NCBI GenBank assembly: GCA_902779505.1
Contig: CACZBZ010000003.1
Location: 1 to 64,000 of the forward strand
Length of the DNA: 64,000 nucleotides
DNA from: an uncultured Lachnospiraceae bacterium
GTDB taxonomy: Bacteria > Bacillota > Clostridia > Lachnospirales > Lachnospiraceae
Reading direction: 5' to 3'
The notes under the pieces were generated by a model. The model had not been told where the DNA came from, did no database searches, and saw nothing but the letters and a program-made list of their open reading frames with translations. Positions 45,214 through 54,302 of this stretch are shown here, piece by piece; the stretch's first letter is position 1, and each line of letters starts with the position of its first letter. Position numbers and translations under genes: made by a program.

Positions 45214-46116
45214 CTATGCATCACCTTTCTTCATCTTTCCTGCCGGCAACTGAGCCACTACTACTCCCGCAAAAGCGAGTAGACAGCCCAGTATCTCAAT
45301 ACCTGCCATTCGCTGACCCAGAACGATCCATCCCGCAATAGCCGAAAATACAGATTCCAGGCTTAAGACAAGACAGGCCAGGGTAGGTTCCACTCTTTTC
45401 TGCCCCGCGATCTGCAGTGTATAAGCAATTCCACAGGAAAGCACTCCCGCGTAGAGCAGAGGAATGAGGCAATCCTTAACGGCCTGCAGCGTCACGGTCT
45501 CAAAAATAAGAGACAAAACCGTACATATAATGCCACTTACCAGGAATTGAACCGCACTCATAAGAACCACTTCCGCTTTGGGTGCAAAACGGTCTATAAG
45601 CAGAATATGAACAGCCCATACAACCGCACCTCCCAGCACCAGTATGTCTCCGATATTGATTACATCGGCTCCTTCAATGCACATAAAATAAAAACCGATG
45701 ATTGCAATTATGGCTGCAAGCCAGGCTTTTAAGCTTATCTTTTTACCGATTAATACGCTGAAAAAGGGAACAATTATAATATAAAGAGCAGTTATAAAAC
45801 CCGCCTTACCGACGCTCGTATATATGATTCCGAACTGCTGCAAAAGTGATGCTACGGTTAAGACCACTCCACACAAAACGCCTGACTTCAAGGTATGGAT
45901 TGTTCTTGTTTTCTTTTCTTCTTCTGTTACAGGCTCTTCACCTTTTTTTCTTTTTATTCCCCTTACGACAGCAATAACAGGTATCAGACTTATGCTTCCA
46001 ATAAAATACCTGATTGCATTAAAAGAGAATGGACCGAGATGGTCCATTCCCACTGCCTGTGCAACAAAAGCGGTGCCCCATATAATGGCGGCAAGCAATA
46101 GCACTAATAAAGACAT
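45214..46116 (-). CDS. EamA/DMT family transporter
   Basis: 300 residues with about ten transmembrane helices in two EamA repeats. LAAIIWGTAFVAQAVGMDHL and the late CLVLSLESVFSAIAGWIVLGQ are typical of drug/metabolite transporters. A lysine/glutamate-rich loop (~55-72) follows helix two. Substrate unknown; many family members export amino acids or purines. The start overlaps the end of ridA by 13 bases. Confidence 0.88.
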   Translation of the reverse strand: MSLLVLLLAAIIWGTAFVAQAVGMDHLGPFSFNAIRYFIGSISLIPVIAVVRGIKRKKGEEPVTEEEKKTRTIHTLKSGVLCGVVLTVASLLQQFGIIYTSVGKAGFITALYIIIVPFFSVLIGKKISLKAWLAAIIAIIGFYFMCIEGADVINIGDILVLGGAVVWAVHILLIDRFAPKAEVVLMSAVQFLVSGIICTVLSLIFETVTLQAVKDCLIPLLYAGVLSCGIAYTLQIAGQKRVEPTLACLVLSLESVFSAIAGWIVLGQRMAGIEILGCLLAFAGVVVAQLPAGKMKKGDA

Positions 46117-46481
46117 GCTATTACTTCTACCTCACATAATACATCTTTGGGAAGCTGCTTTACGGCAACACAACTTCTTGCCGGTTTATTAGGAAAATAT
46201 TTCTCATAGACACCGTTGAAGGCTCCGAAATCAGCCATATCTGCAAGGAAACATGTGGTCTTTACCACGTTCTCATATCCGCATCCTGCCTCAACAAGAA
46301 TCGCGCCGATATTTTTCATTACCTGAGTTGTCTGATCCTCGATTGTAACTGCCTCTACGTTACCTGTCTCGGGATTGATGGGTATCTGGCCCGAAGCAAA
46401 GAGTAATTTATCCGCTATTATCCCCTGTGAATAAGGTCCGATAGCTGCCGGAGCCTTATCTGTCGATACTTTCTTTATCAT
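46104..46481 (-). CDS. ridA: RidA family enamine/imine deaminase
   Basis: About 125 residues. APAAIGPYSQGI, the NIGAILVEAGCGYENVVKT block and PARSCVAVKQLPKDVLCEVE are the YjgF/RidA signature with the conserved arginine. It clears reactive 2-aminoacrylate and similar enamines made by PLP enzymes. The start at 46481 has GGAGG 8 bases upstream; the longer frame starts with TTG inside this site. It follows carB by 19 bases. Confidence 0.93.
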   Translation of the reverse strand: MIKKVSTDKAPAAIGPYSQGIIADKLLFASGQIPINPETGNVEAVTIEDQTTQVMKNIGAILVEAGCGYENVVKTTCFLADMADFGAFNGVYEKYFPNKPARSCVAVKQLPKDVLCEVEVIACLY

Positions 46482-46500
46482 ATCTTTTTCCTCCAAAATT

Positions 46501-49500
46501 TTACTTTATCTGTGAATGATAAGCCTGCAGAGACTGAACGTCCGCGCTGGCATTCTTCTTCACATATCTTATTCCTTCAGCACTGGCCTTGGCTGCTGCC
46601 ACGGTTGTTACATAAGGAACTTTTGCCTTGATTGCTGCCTTACGAAGATATGAATCATCATAAGCACTTGCTTTACCGACAGGCGAATTGATAACTATCT
46701 GAATCTCGCCGTTTATTATCATGTCGTTGATATTGGGCTGACCCTCATATATCTTGTTAACTCTTTCGGACTTGATACCCGCCTCATTAAGAACCTTATT
46801 GGTTCCGTCTGTTGCAAGGATTCTGAAGCCGCATTCTTCGAAGATCTTGCCGACTTCAATAACCTCATCCTTATCCTTCTTGTTGACAGATATAAGCACT
46901 GTACCTTCAAGAGGAAGTCTTGACTGGATTCCCTCCTGAGCCTTGAAGAAAGCTTCACCGTATGATGTAGAGAGTCCCAGAACTTCACCTGTAGATCTCA
47001 TCTCAGGTCCGAGAATGGGGTCTACTTCAGGGAACATATTGAAGGGGAATGCCGCCTCTTTAACACCGTAATAAGGTATTGTCTTGTCTGTAAGATCATG
47101 TACCGGTGAAGGCTTGCCCGTAAGCTCGGATGTAATGATCTGTGTTGCCAGAGGCACCATTCTGATGTTACATACCTTGGATACAAGAGGCACCGTACGT
47201 GATGCACGAGGATTGGCCTCAAGTACAAATACCTTGTCGTTTTCTATAGCATACTGCATGTTCATAAGACCTCTTACATGCATCTCTTCAGCTATCTTTC
47301 TTGTATATTCCTTAATTGTCTCAACATTCTTCTCGGATATATGAACCGAAGGAAGGATACATGCCGAATCTCCCGAATGAACACCGGCAAGCTCGATATG
47401 CTCCATAACCGCAGGTACAAAAGCATGTGCACCGTCAGCAATGGCATCCGCTTCACATTCCAGAGCATGGTTGAGGAATCTGTCGATGAGGATCGGTCTG
47501 TCGGGAGTAACACCGACTGCTGCCTGCATGTATTCCGTAAGGCTCTCATCATCGTAGACAACTTCCATTCCACGTCCGCCGAGAACGTATGAAGGACGAA
47601 CCATTACCGGATAACCGATCTTACGGGCTATGGCAAGGGCTTCATCCACATCTACTGCCATTCCCGACTCAGGCATGGGTATTCCCAGCTTATCCATCAT
47701 TGCTCTGAACTGATCTCTGTCCTCTGCAAGATCTATAACAGCGGGAGAAGTTCCGAGGATCTTCACACCGTTTTTCTCAAGTTCCGCAGCCAGATTAAGA
47801 GGTGTCTGTCCACCGAACTGAGCTATAACACCCAGAGGCTTCTCTTTGTGATAGATGCTCAATACATCTTCAAGAGTAAGAGGCTCGAAATAGAGCTTAT
47901 CTGATGTATCGTAATCTGTAGATACAGTCTCCGGATTACAGTTGACGATTATAGTCTCAAAACCGAGGCGCTTAAGTTCCATTGCAGCATGTACACAGCA
48001 ATAGTCGAACTCAATACCCTGACCTATTCTGTTGGGACCTCCGCCAAGGATCATTATCTTCTTATTATCGCTGGAAGGGCTCTCGTCCTTCTTGATATTG
48101 TAACTTGAATAATAATAAGCACTGTCCTGTGTTCCGCTTACGTGAACACCTTCCCAGGCCTCCACAAGTCCTATCTCTTCTCTGTGCTTTCTGATCTCTT
48201 CCTCTTTTATACCCAATATGTTGCTTAAGTATTTATCAGAGAAACCGTCTTCCTTAGCCTTTGTGAGATCTTCATCCGAAGGAAGCTTGCCCTTGTAAGA
48301 TGCGGCCAGTTTTTCCTCCTCCTCAACAAGTTCCTTCATCTGCTCGATGAACCACTTCTTAACCTTGGTAAGATTGTAGATCTCATCAACGCTTGCACCC
48401 TTACGAAGTGCTTCGTACATAACAAAATGTCTCTCGCTTGAAGGAGTTGCAAGCTTATTCAAAAGTTCCTCTTTAGAAAGGGAATCAAAGTTCTTCGCAT
48501 GTCCGAGTCCGTATCTTCCGGTCTCAAGGGATCTTATTGCCTTCTGGAAAGCCTCTTTGTAAGTCTTACCGATACTCATTACTTCGCCTACGGCACGCAT
48601 CTGTGTGCCCAGCTTGTCCTCTACACCCTTGAACTTCTCAAATGCCCATCTTGCAAACTTGATAACAACATAGTCTCCGTCGGGAACATATTTATCAAGA
48701 GTTCCGTATTTTCCGCAGGGGATATCCTTAAGTGTAAGTCCCGTAGCTAACATTGCCGATACAAGAGCAATGGGAAAACCGGTAGCCTTGGAAGCAAGTG
48801 CCGATGAACGTGATGTTCTTGGGTTGATCTCAATAACAATTACACGCCCTGTCTTGGGGTCTCTGGCGAACTGAACGTTGGTTCCGCCGATTACCTGAAC
48901 CTTATCTACAATGGAATATGCCTGTCTCTGAAGTTCCTTCTGAACATCTTCGGGAATAGTGAGCATAGGTGCAGAACAGAAAGAATCACCGGTATGCACA
49001 CCCACAGGATCGATATTTTCAATGAAGCAGACAGTGATCATGTTACCTTCACAGTCTCTTACAACTTCAAGCTCAAGTTCTTCCCATCCGAGTACCGACT
49101 CTTCAACAAGAACTTCTCCTACGAGAGAAGCCTGAAGACCTCTTGCACAGACAGTCTTAAGCTCTTCTTTATTATATACAAGGCCGCCGCCGGCTCCTCC
49201 CATGGTATATGCAGGTCTGAGCACTACGGGATAGCCCAGTTCATCCGCTATATCAAGAGCCTGCTCAACAGAATATGCAACATCAGATCTTGCCATGCCG
49301 ATACCCAGCTCGTTCATGGTATTCTTGAACTCTACTCTGTCCTCGCCTCGCTCAATGGCATCTACCTGAACACCTATAACCTTTACATTGTACTTATCAA
49401 GTATTCCTGCCTTGTTAAGTTCGGAACAAAGGTTAAGGCCCGACTGTCCTCCCAGGTTTGGAAGAAGGGCATCGGGACGTTCCTTGGCTATTATCCGCTC

Positions 49501-49722
49501 GATTCTGTCAACATTAAGAGGTTCGATGTATGTAACATCTGCCGTCTCCGGATCTGTCATGATTGTGGCCGGATTGGAATTGACAAGAACGATCTCATAG
49601 CCCAGCTTTCTGAGAGCTTTACAGGCCTGTGTTCCCGAATAGTCGAACTCGCAGGCCTGACCGATGATGATCGGTCCCGAACCGATAATTAGTACTTTGT
49701 GAATGTCTGTTCTTTTTGCCAT
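46501..49722 (-). CDS. carB: Carbamoyl-phosphate synthase large subunit
   Basis: 1073 residues, full length. The two ATP-grasp halves are both intact (VLIIGSGPIIIGQACEFDYS and IMILGGGPNRIGQGIEFDYC), followed by the C-terminal MGS-like allosteric domain (GFRILATDGTNKVLNEAGI). It makes carbamoyl phosphate for arginine and pyrimidines from glutamine-derived ammonia. carA is not adjacent, which is unusual. A terminator-like hairpin lies 27 bases upstream of its start, with no room for a separate promoter between. Confidence 0.97.
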   Translation of the reverse strand: MAKRTDIHKVLIIGSGPIIIGQACEFDYSGTQACKALRKLGYEIVLVNSNPATIMTDPETADVTYIEPLNVDRIERIIAKERPDALLPNLGGQSGLNLCSELNKAGILDKYNVKVIGVQVDAIERGEDRVEFKNTMNELGIGMARSDVAYSVEQALDIADELGYPVVLRPAYTMGGAGGGLVYNKEELKTVCARGLQASLVGEVLVEESVLGWEELELEVVRDCEGNMITVCFIENIDPVGVHTGDSFCSAPMLTIPEDVQKELQRQAYSIVDKVQVIGGTNVQFARDPKTGRVIVIEINPRTSRSSALASKATGFPIALVSAMLATGLTLKDIPCGKYGTLDKYVPDGDYVVIKFARWAFEKFKGVEDKLGTQMRAVGEVMSIGKTYKEAFQKAIRSLETGRYGLGHAKNFDSLSKEELLNKLATPSSERHFVMYEALRKGASVDEIYNLTKVKKWFIEQMKELVEEEEKLAASYKGKLPSDEDLTKAKEDGFSDKYLSNILGIKEEEIRKHREEIGLVEAWEGVHVSGTQDSAYYYSSYNIKKDESPSSDNKKIMILGGGPNRIGQGIEFDYCCVHAAMELKRLGFETIIVNCNPETVSTDYDTSDKLYFEPLTLEDVLSIYHKEKPLGVIAQFGGQTPLNLAAELEKNGVKILGTSPAVIDLAEDRDQFRAMMDKLGIPMPESGMAVDVDEALAIARKIGYPVMVRPSYVLGGRGMEVVYDDESLTEYMQAAVGVTPDRPILIDRFLNHALECEADAIADGAHAFVPAVMEHIELAGVHSGDSACILPSVHISEKNVETIKEYTRKIAEEMHVRGLMNMQYAIENDKVFVLEANPRASRTVPLVSKVCNIRMVPLATQIITSELTGKPSPVHDLTDKTIPYYGVKEAAFPFNMFPEVDPILGPEMRSTGEVLGLSTSYGEAFFKAQEGIQSRLPLEGTVLISVNKKDKDEVIEVGKIFEECGFRILATDGTNKVLNEAGIKSERVNKIYEGQPNINDMIINGEIQIVINSPVGKASAYDDSYLRKAAIKAKVPYVTTVAAAKASAEGIRYVKKNASADVQSLQAYHSQIK

Positions 49723-49749
49723 TATATATTCTCCTTATATCTTTATAAA

Positions 49750-49780
49750 AAGAGAACATGTAATGTTTCCATGTTCTCTT
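49750..49780 (-). terminator. Terminator or attenuator between the TPR gene and carB
   Basis: An 11-bp perfect stem (AAGAGAACATG/CATGTTCTCTT) with a 9-nt loop and TTTTTAT on the minus strand. It is 22 bases after the TPR stop and 27 bases ahead of carB. Confidence 0.85.
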
Positions 49781-49801
49781 AATTTTTATTGGATCCGAAT
49801 A

Positions 49802-51205
49802 TCAATCGGAATTCAACTCATTGATATATTGTTGAGCACGGGTAGCCAACTCACCTCCGGGGAATTCTTCAATAACCTGGGAATAAATATCCAGAGCATT
49901 GATCGTATCTCCCATCTTTCTGTAAGCATTACCGAGATTGAAAAGAGCATCCCCGTTCTTGTTGTCATAAGCATATGCCTTGGCAAGATCTTTGATGGCA
50001 TCTTCGTAATTGTCAGCCTGATAAGCTTTCATTCCCGAATCGTAATAACCGCTTCCCACTTCTCCGCCAATCCTTGACATCAAAAGGGAATAAACAGTCC
50101 CAAAAGTATCTGAAGTCTGATCTAATGTCGCCTGATCGATCTTATCAAGATACTCCGCTATAAGGGCCGTCTCTTCGGGATTGGTAAGATAAGTACTTAC
50201 CGCATTTAAAAGGCTGTCCATGGATGTCATGGTACCGTCTTCACCGATATACATCTCAAGCTGTGAACTGAGTCTTGCATTGGTTGCATCAGCCGAGTTC
50301 AAATCCTGCTCAAGCTTGGATATCTCTGCCGTCTTGGCATCTATCTGTTCATTGGCTGCCTTAAGACTTTCATCAACGCCTTCTCTTGCAGCCGCGATTC
50401 TTGCGGGAAGAATAAGTAAGCACGCCGCAGCAACACCGATAACAATACCGATAAGAATATTAACCACGGTATTGGATGCCTTTGATCTTTTACTTATAAC
50501 GGGCTGAATAATGGTCTCATTATCAACCTTATATTTAACCACATCAGGATTACGTCTTCTGCCCTTTATCTCAAGAGAAGTTTCATCCATATCCAATACG
50601 TTCTCCGCTTCCTTCAGATAACGAAGAGTCATTGTATTGTTGGTATCTATTTCCTTACATCTTAATAATTCTCTCTTGGCTTCCTTCCACTTCTCCTGAT
50701 TAAGATAGATAAGAGCCATCAACTGTCTTGCTTTTACAAAGTTGGGATTATTATTAAGAACATTCTTAAGCTGGATAACAGCAAGATCAAGATCTCCACG
50801 ATAACATGAAGACAATGCCTGATTATACTTTCTTATAGAAGATGAAATATTCTCGATGCTGGCAGGATCGTTCTGAACCATTCCGAGATAATCATCCGCT
50901 ATATTCTTCTTGGGACGGAGATTCTTGCTTATTACCCACTCGCTGAGAGCGGCAACATATTCTCCGGTCTCAAAATATATAAGTCCGAGGAGGTTTCTTG
51001 CCTCTACATGTGCTTTGTTAAGCTTGAGACAGTCTCTCAGACTCTGAATAGCCCCTGACAGATCTCTGACAGAGGCTTTTTCCAGACCTTCATTATAAAA
51101 CAGGTTTGCTGAACCCATTATTTTTTTATATTTGGCAACATCAGCCCCGCAATTGGTACAGAAGTCATTACGGGTCAGCTCAGCGCCGCAATTATAGCAA
51201 ACCAT
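49802..51205 (-). CDS. Zinc-ribbon and TPR membrane protein
   Basis: 467 residues. N-terminal zinc ribbon (CYNCGAELTRNDFCTNCGA), cytoplasmic TPR-like repeats (~30-200), one transmembrane helix (~250-275), a coiled coil (~280-320) and C-terminal TPR repeats (~385-460), presumably on the outer side. Probably a scaffold for protein contacts; no enzyme motif. It is the last gene of the valS-fapA-folC run. Confidence 0.8.
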   Translation of the reverse strand: MVCYNCGAELTRNDFCTNCGADVAKYKKIMGSANLFYNEGLEKASVRDLSGAIQSLRDCLKLNKAHVEARNLLGLIYFETGEYVAALSEWVISKNLRPKKNIADDYLGMVQNDPASIENISSSIRKYNQALSSCYRGDLDLAVIQLKNVLNNNPNFVKARQLMALIYLNQEKWKEAKRELLRCKEIDTNNTMTLRYLKEAENVLDMDETSLEIKGRRRNPDVVKYKVDNETIIQPVISKRSKASNTVVNILIGIVIGVAAACLLILPARIAAAREGVDESLKAANEQIDAKTAEISKLEQDLNSADATNARLSSQLEMYIGEDGTMTSMDSLLNAVSTYLTNPEETALIAEYLDKIDQATLDQTSDTFGTVYSLLMSRIGGEVGSGYYDSGMKAYQADNYEDAIKDLAKAYAYDNKNGDALFNLGNAYRKMGDTINALDIYSQVIEEFPGGELATRAQQYINELNSD

Positions 51206-51220
51206 ACTCCGTACTTCCCT

Positions 51221-51373
51221 TTACTTCCCTGACTTACCTTCTTTATCATCCTTAATCAACGATACAAGCAGATCTGCCATATCGGTCATATCCTGATTGT
51301 ATATTGCATCCTCTGCTTCATCTATATCAAGTGACGGGTGAAATTTCTTAAGTTCTTCTTCAAAATCAATCAT
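51221..51373 (-). CDS. Small acidic protein (50 residues) after folC
   Basis: A 50-residue frame starting MIDFEEELKKFHPSLDIDEA and ending in a lysine-rich KEGKSGK tail. Its ATG overlaps the folC stop in the arrangement ATGATTGA, which indicates translational coupling, and it fills the gap between folC and the TPR gene. It is strongly acidic and probably helical. I do not know its function. Confidence 0.7.
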   Translation of the reverse strand: MIDFEEELKKFHPSLDIDEAEDAIYNQDMTDMADLLVSLIKDDKEGKSGK

Positions 51374-52670
51374 TGTAACCATTACCACCTTTCAGTTCGC
51401 CGATCATATACAGCGAGCCGCATACATATAGATAATCGTCTGCTCTTTTACTTGCTCTGAGCATACGATACGCTTCAGTAACACTGTCAAAGACAGATGC
51501 ATTCCTGTTATCTTTCACAAGATCTTCAAGTTCTTCCCTGCTCTTGCTTCTGCCGGTCTCCATACATCCTGTGGCCAGTTCATCGAAAAGGCCGGACTCC
51601 TCTATCAGACCAAGCATTTCATAAGCCTGCTTGTCAGTTACCGCCGAAAAAAGAAGTCTTCTTTTCCCTTTGCACTCATCATGCTTTACACTTTCAAGGA
51701 ACATCTTAACGCCATCAACATTGTGGGCTCCGTCGAAGAATACCCCCGGTTCGACTTCTTCCATTCGTCCCGGCCATTTCATCTTAAGCAGCCCTTCCTC
51801 CATGTCTTTAAGACTGATTCTGTCCTTTTCAAAGACTCTTTCAAGGCCTGCAAGAGCAAGCATGGCGTTCTCCACCTGATACACTGCTGGCGATTCTATC
51901 TTTAACGTAACATTATTATAATAGCGAGATTCATAAGAAAAAGCAATCCTTTTGTTAATAGGCAGTATTTTGTCAGAATTTGGTGCAATTATCGGATAAT
52001 AGTCCGCTCCGAGCCTTTCCGCCGTCTCCCTGATAACCCTGCTTGCAGGTCCTTTTCTGTCGGCAAAAACAAGCGGCACCCCGGCCTTAATAATCCCTGC
52101 TTTTTCACCTGCAATCTTCTCAATTGTATCTCCCAGGACCTCCATATGGTCCATTCCTATCTCCGTTATAATGCTGACACTTTTGGCAGGAATAGAATTG
52201 GTGGCATCCAGTCTTCCCCCCAGTCCCGTCTCAAGTATCACAACTTCCGCTCCGGCTCTGTGAAAAGCCTCCATTCCTATAAAGAAGAGATAGGAGAAAA
52301 AAGAGGGGCTGTAATCCTCGTTACCCTGCTTTCTGTAGTCTTCCAGTGCATCTCTCACCAGAACAAAACAGCTTAAGAATTCTTCCTTAGCTATCATCTT
52401 CCCGTCCACAGCAATTCTCTCTCTTATGTCAACCAAATGAGGGGATGTAAAAGTAGCGGTCTTCATGCCCATTTCCATGCATATGCTTGTCATAAAGGCG
52501 CAGACGCTGCCCTTACCGTTGGTTCCTGCCACGTGAATATACTTTGCCTTGCTGTCAAAGCAGTTCAGGAAGTTCAAGAAGCTTTCTGTATGCAGATTTT
52601 CGTTTTTACCGGAAAAACGCGGTATCGACATGATGTACGATACCGCATCTTCATATTTTTCCATTTTCAT
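51366..52670 (-). CDS. folC: Folylpolyglutamate synthase / dihydrofolate synthase
   Basis: 434 residues of the Mur ligase-like FolC family. VAGTNGKGSVCAFMTSI is the ATP loop, TSPHLVDIRERI and ETGLGGRLDATNSI follow, and FDGAHNVDGVK marks the C-terminal domain. It adds glutamates to folates (and glutamate to dihydropteroate if bifunctional). 67 bases after fapA. Confidence 0.94.
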   Translation of the reverse strand: MKMEKYEDAVSYIMSIPRFSGKNENLHTESFLNFLNCFDSKAKYIHVAGTNGKGSVCAFMTSICMEMGMKTATFTSPHLVDIRERIAVDGKMIAKEEFLSCFVLVRDALEDYRKQGNEDYSPSFFSYLFFIGMEAFHRAGAEVVILETGLGGRLDATNSIPAKSVSIITEIGMDHMEVLGDTIEKIAGEKAGIIKAGVPLVFADRKGPASRVIRETAERLGADYYPIIAPNSDKILPINKRIAFSYESRYYNNVTLKIESPAVYQVENAMLALAGLERVFEKDRISLKDMEEGLLKMKWPGRMEEVEPGVFFDGAHNVDGVKMFLESVKHDECKGKRRLLFSAVTDKQAYEMLGLIEESGLFDELATGCMETGRSKSREELEDLVKDNRNASVFDSVTEAYRMLRASKRADDYLYVCGSLYMIGELKGGNGYND

Positions 52671-52737
52671 TTATTCTGATCCTTAAATAATTCGAAATTC
52701 CGGCAGACATCTGGAAAGCGCCGGAAATAACGCCGTT

Positions 52738-54264
52738 TTACGATCCTACCGGTACGGTTCTTCTCTCTATCTCGCCGTTTTTACATATATATTTCAGATA
52801 ATTCTCTTCTTTAAGAATCTTTACCTGTGCTATATCTATTCCTATCAGAGTATTGACATGAACCGTTCCTTTAGATGTAATGCTGGCATTCACACCTTCC
52901 GACATCTTGGCGGACAAGAACTTCTTGTCTCTCTCTATTTCTTCGATATTTCTGTATATGGCATCCTTCATGGTGTTGAGCTCCATGATTCTTTCTTTCT
53001 GGCCCTGGGTTATTCCCTTCTTCTGGGCAATCTTAAGAAGTTCGCCTATCTCCTCAACAACCTCTTCCGCCTTGGCTCTGCATTCCTTTTCGGACTTGAC
53101 GATTCCAAGATAGGTCTCGTACTCCTCGGGTTTGTAGCCTGCATGGATGTCCGTTTTTATCTCTGAATAATTGCCCGAAGTACGGAAAGTAACACCCTTA
53201 AGACCGTGTGTGTATCCGCCTACAACTATTCCTCTCTTGCCATCAACCACAACCTTGCCACCGGCATTGACCATGGAATTGATGATGGAGTTGGACTGAA
53301 CATCGCCCTGAGCATCAACTGTTGCATATTCTATGAATTCGGCAAAAACACTGCCCCTTGCAGATATTCTTCCCTTGTTGTTGCCCTGTATTCCCTTGGC
53401 AAGAACAACGTCTCCTCCGGCAAATATATTGGCGGCAGCCACCGTTCCGTTGATGGTAACATTTCTTCCCGCTCTTATAAGTACGCCGGCTTCAACGTTA
53501 CCCGTTATTACTATGTCGCCATAGAATTCCACGTTACCCATGGTTATATCAATATCACCGCTTATCTCATGGACCGTAAGAATCTCTACATTATTGTTAC
53601 TGCAGGATATCTTTCCGGATACTGTTGCATGGTATTCCAGCGTCTCAGGATTGTATACTATATACTTTCCTCTGAGTACAGGCTGGTCCTTAGCGAACTT
53701 AGGCAGTATCTCCGCACCGATGACATTGTATCCCTTGGTTCCCTGCACAGCGGGATGATATCTTGCTATCAGATCGTTTTCAGCTACGTTGGCAAGCTTA
53801 CACATTGCGGAATAATCACAGGTTCCGTCTTCACGGATCTCGGGAGTCTTGTGAGGTGTCATGTCAATGGCAAACTCATAATATCCTTCCACACCCGGCT
53901 CGACTTCTTTACCTTCCGCAATTACAACAGGCTCTTCATATATCTCTTCGGACACCAGATCGGCAATCGCATCGGACTTGAGTCCAAGAACGACCCTGTT
54001 GCTTCTGAGAGCTCCTATTATCTCAGGTACACTGTAATATTCACCGGGATTTGGCGCACTCAAAGTAACAGAGGCTGACATCTTGTCCTCTGCCACTTCT
54101 ACAGTGATGCTTTTACCGGATTGGACAGGCCCCTGCTCACCGGATTCCTCTTCCTCCGGGAGATCTTCATCCTCAGATTCATCAGATCCGAAAACTTCCT
54201 TTTCCAATTCCTCCCTCAGAGCCTTAAGCTCTTCGGGCGATAGCTTTTGAAGCTCTTCCGCCAT
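52738..54264 (-). CDS. FapA family protein (DUF342)
   Basis: 508 residues. An acidic N-terminal region (~1-50) precedes a long right-handed beta-helix with repeated turns (GDIVITGNVEAGVLIRAGRN, ISARGSVFAEFIE, VNAGGKVVVDGKRGIVVGG), followed by a coiled coil (~390-450). This is the polymerising FapA/DUF342 fold. Cellular role not established; possibly a cytoskeletal or surface-sensing filament. Placed between valS and folC in one run. Confidence 0.87.
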   Translation of the reverse strand: MAEELQKLSPEELKALREELEKEVFGSDESEDEDLPEEEESGEQGPVQSGKSITVEVAEDKMSASVTLSAPNPGEYYSVPEIIGALRSNRVVLGLKSDAIADLVSEEIYEEPVVIAEGKEVEPGVEGYYEFAIDMTPHKTPEIREDGTCDYSAMCKLANVAENDLIARYHPAVQGTKGYNVIGAEILPKFAKDQPVLRGKYIVYNPETLEYHATVSGKISCSNNNVEILTVHEISGDIDITMGNVEFYGDIVITGNVEAGVLIRAGRNVTINGTVAAANIFAGGDVVLAKGIQGNNKGRISARGSVFAEFIEYATVDAQGDVQSNSIINSMVNAGGKVVVDGKRGIVVGGYTHGLKGVTFRTSGNYSEIKTDIHAGYKPEEYETYLGIVKSEKECRAKAEEVVEEIGELLKIAQKKGITQGQKERIMELNTMKDAIYRNIEEIERDKKFLSAKMSEGVNASITSKGTVHVNTLIGIDIAQVKILKEENYLKYICKNGEIERRTVPVGS

Positions 54265-54302
54265 TTTGATATCCCCGTTGTCCTAAAATGGTTACTCTGC
54301 TT

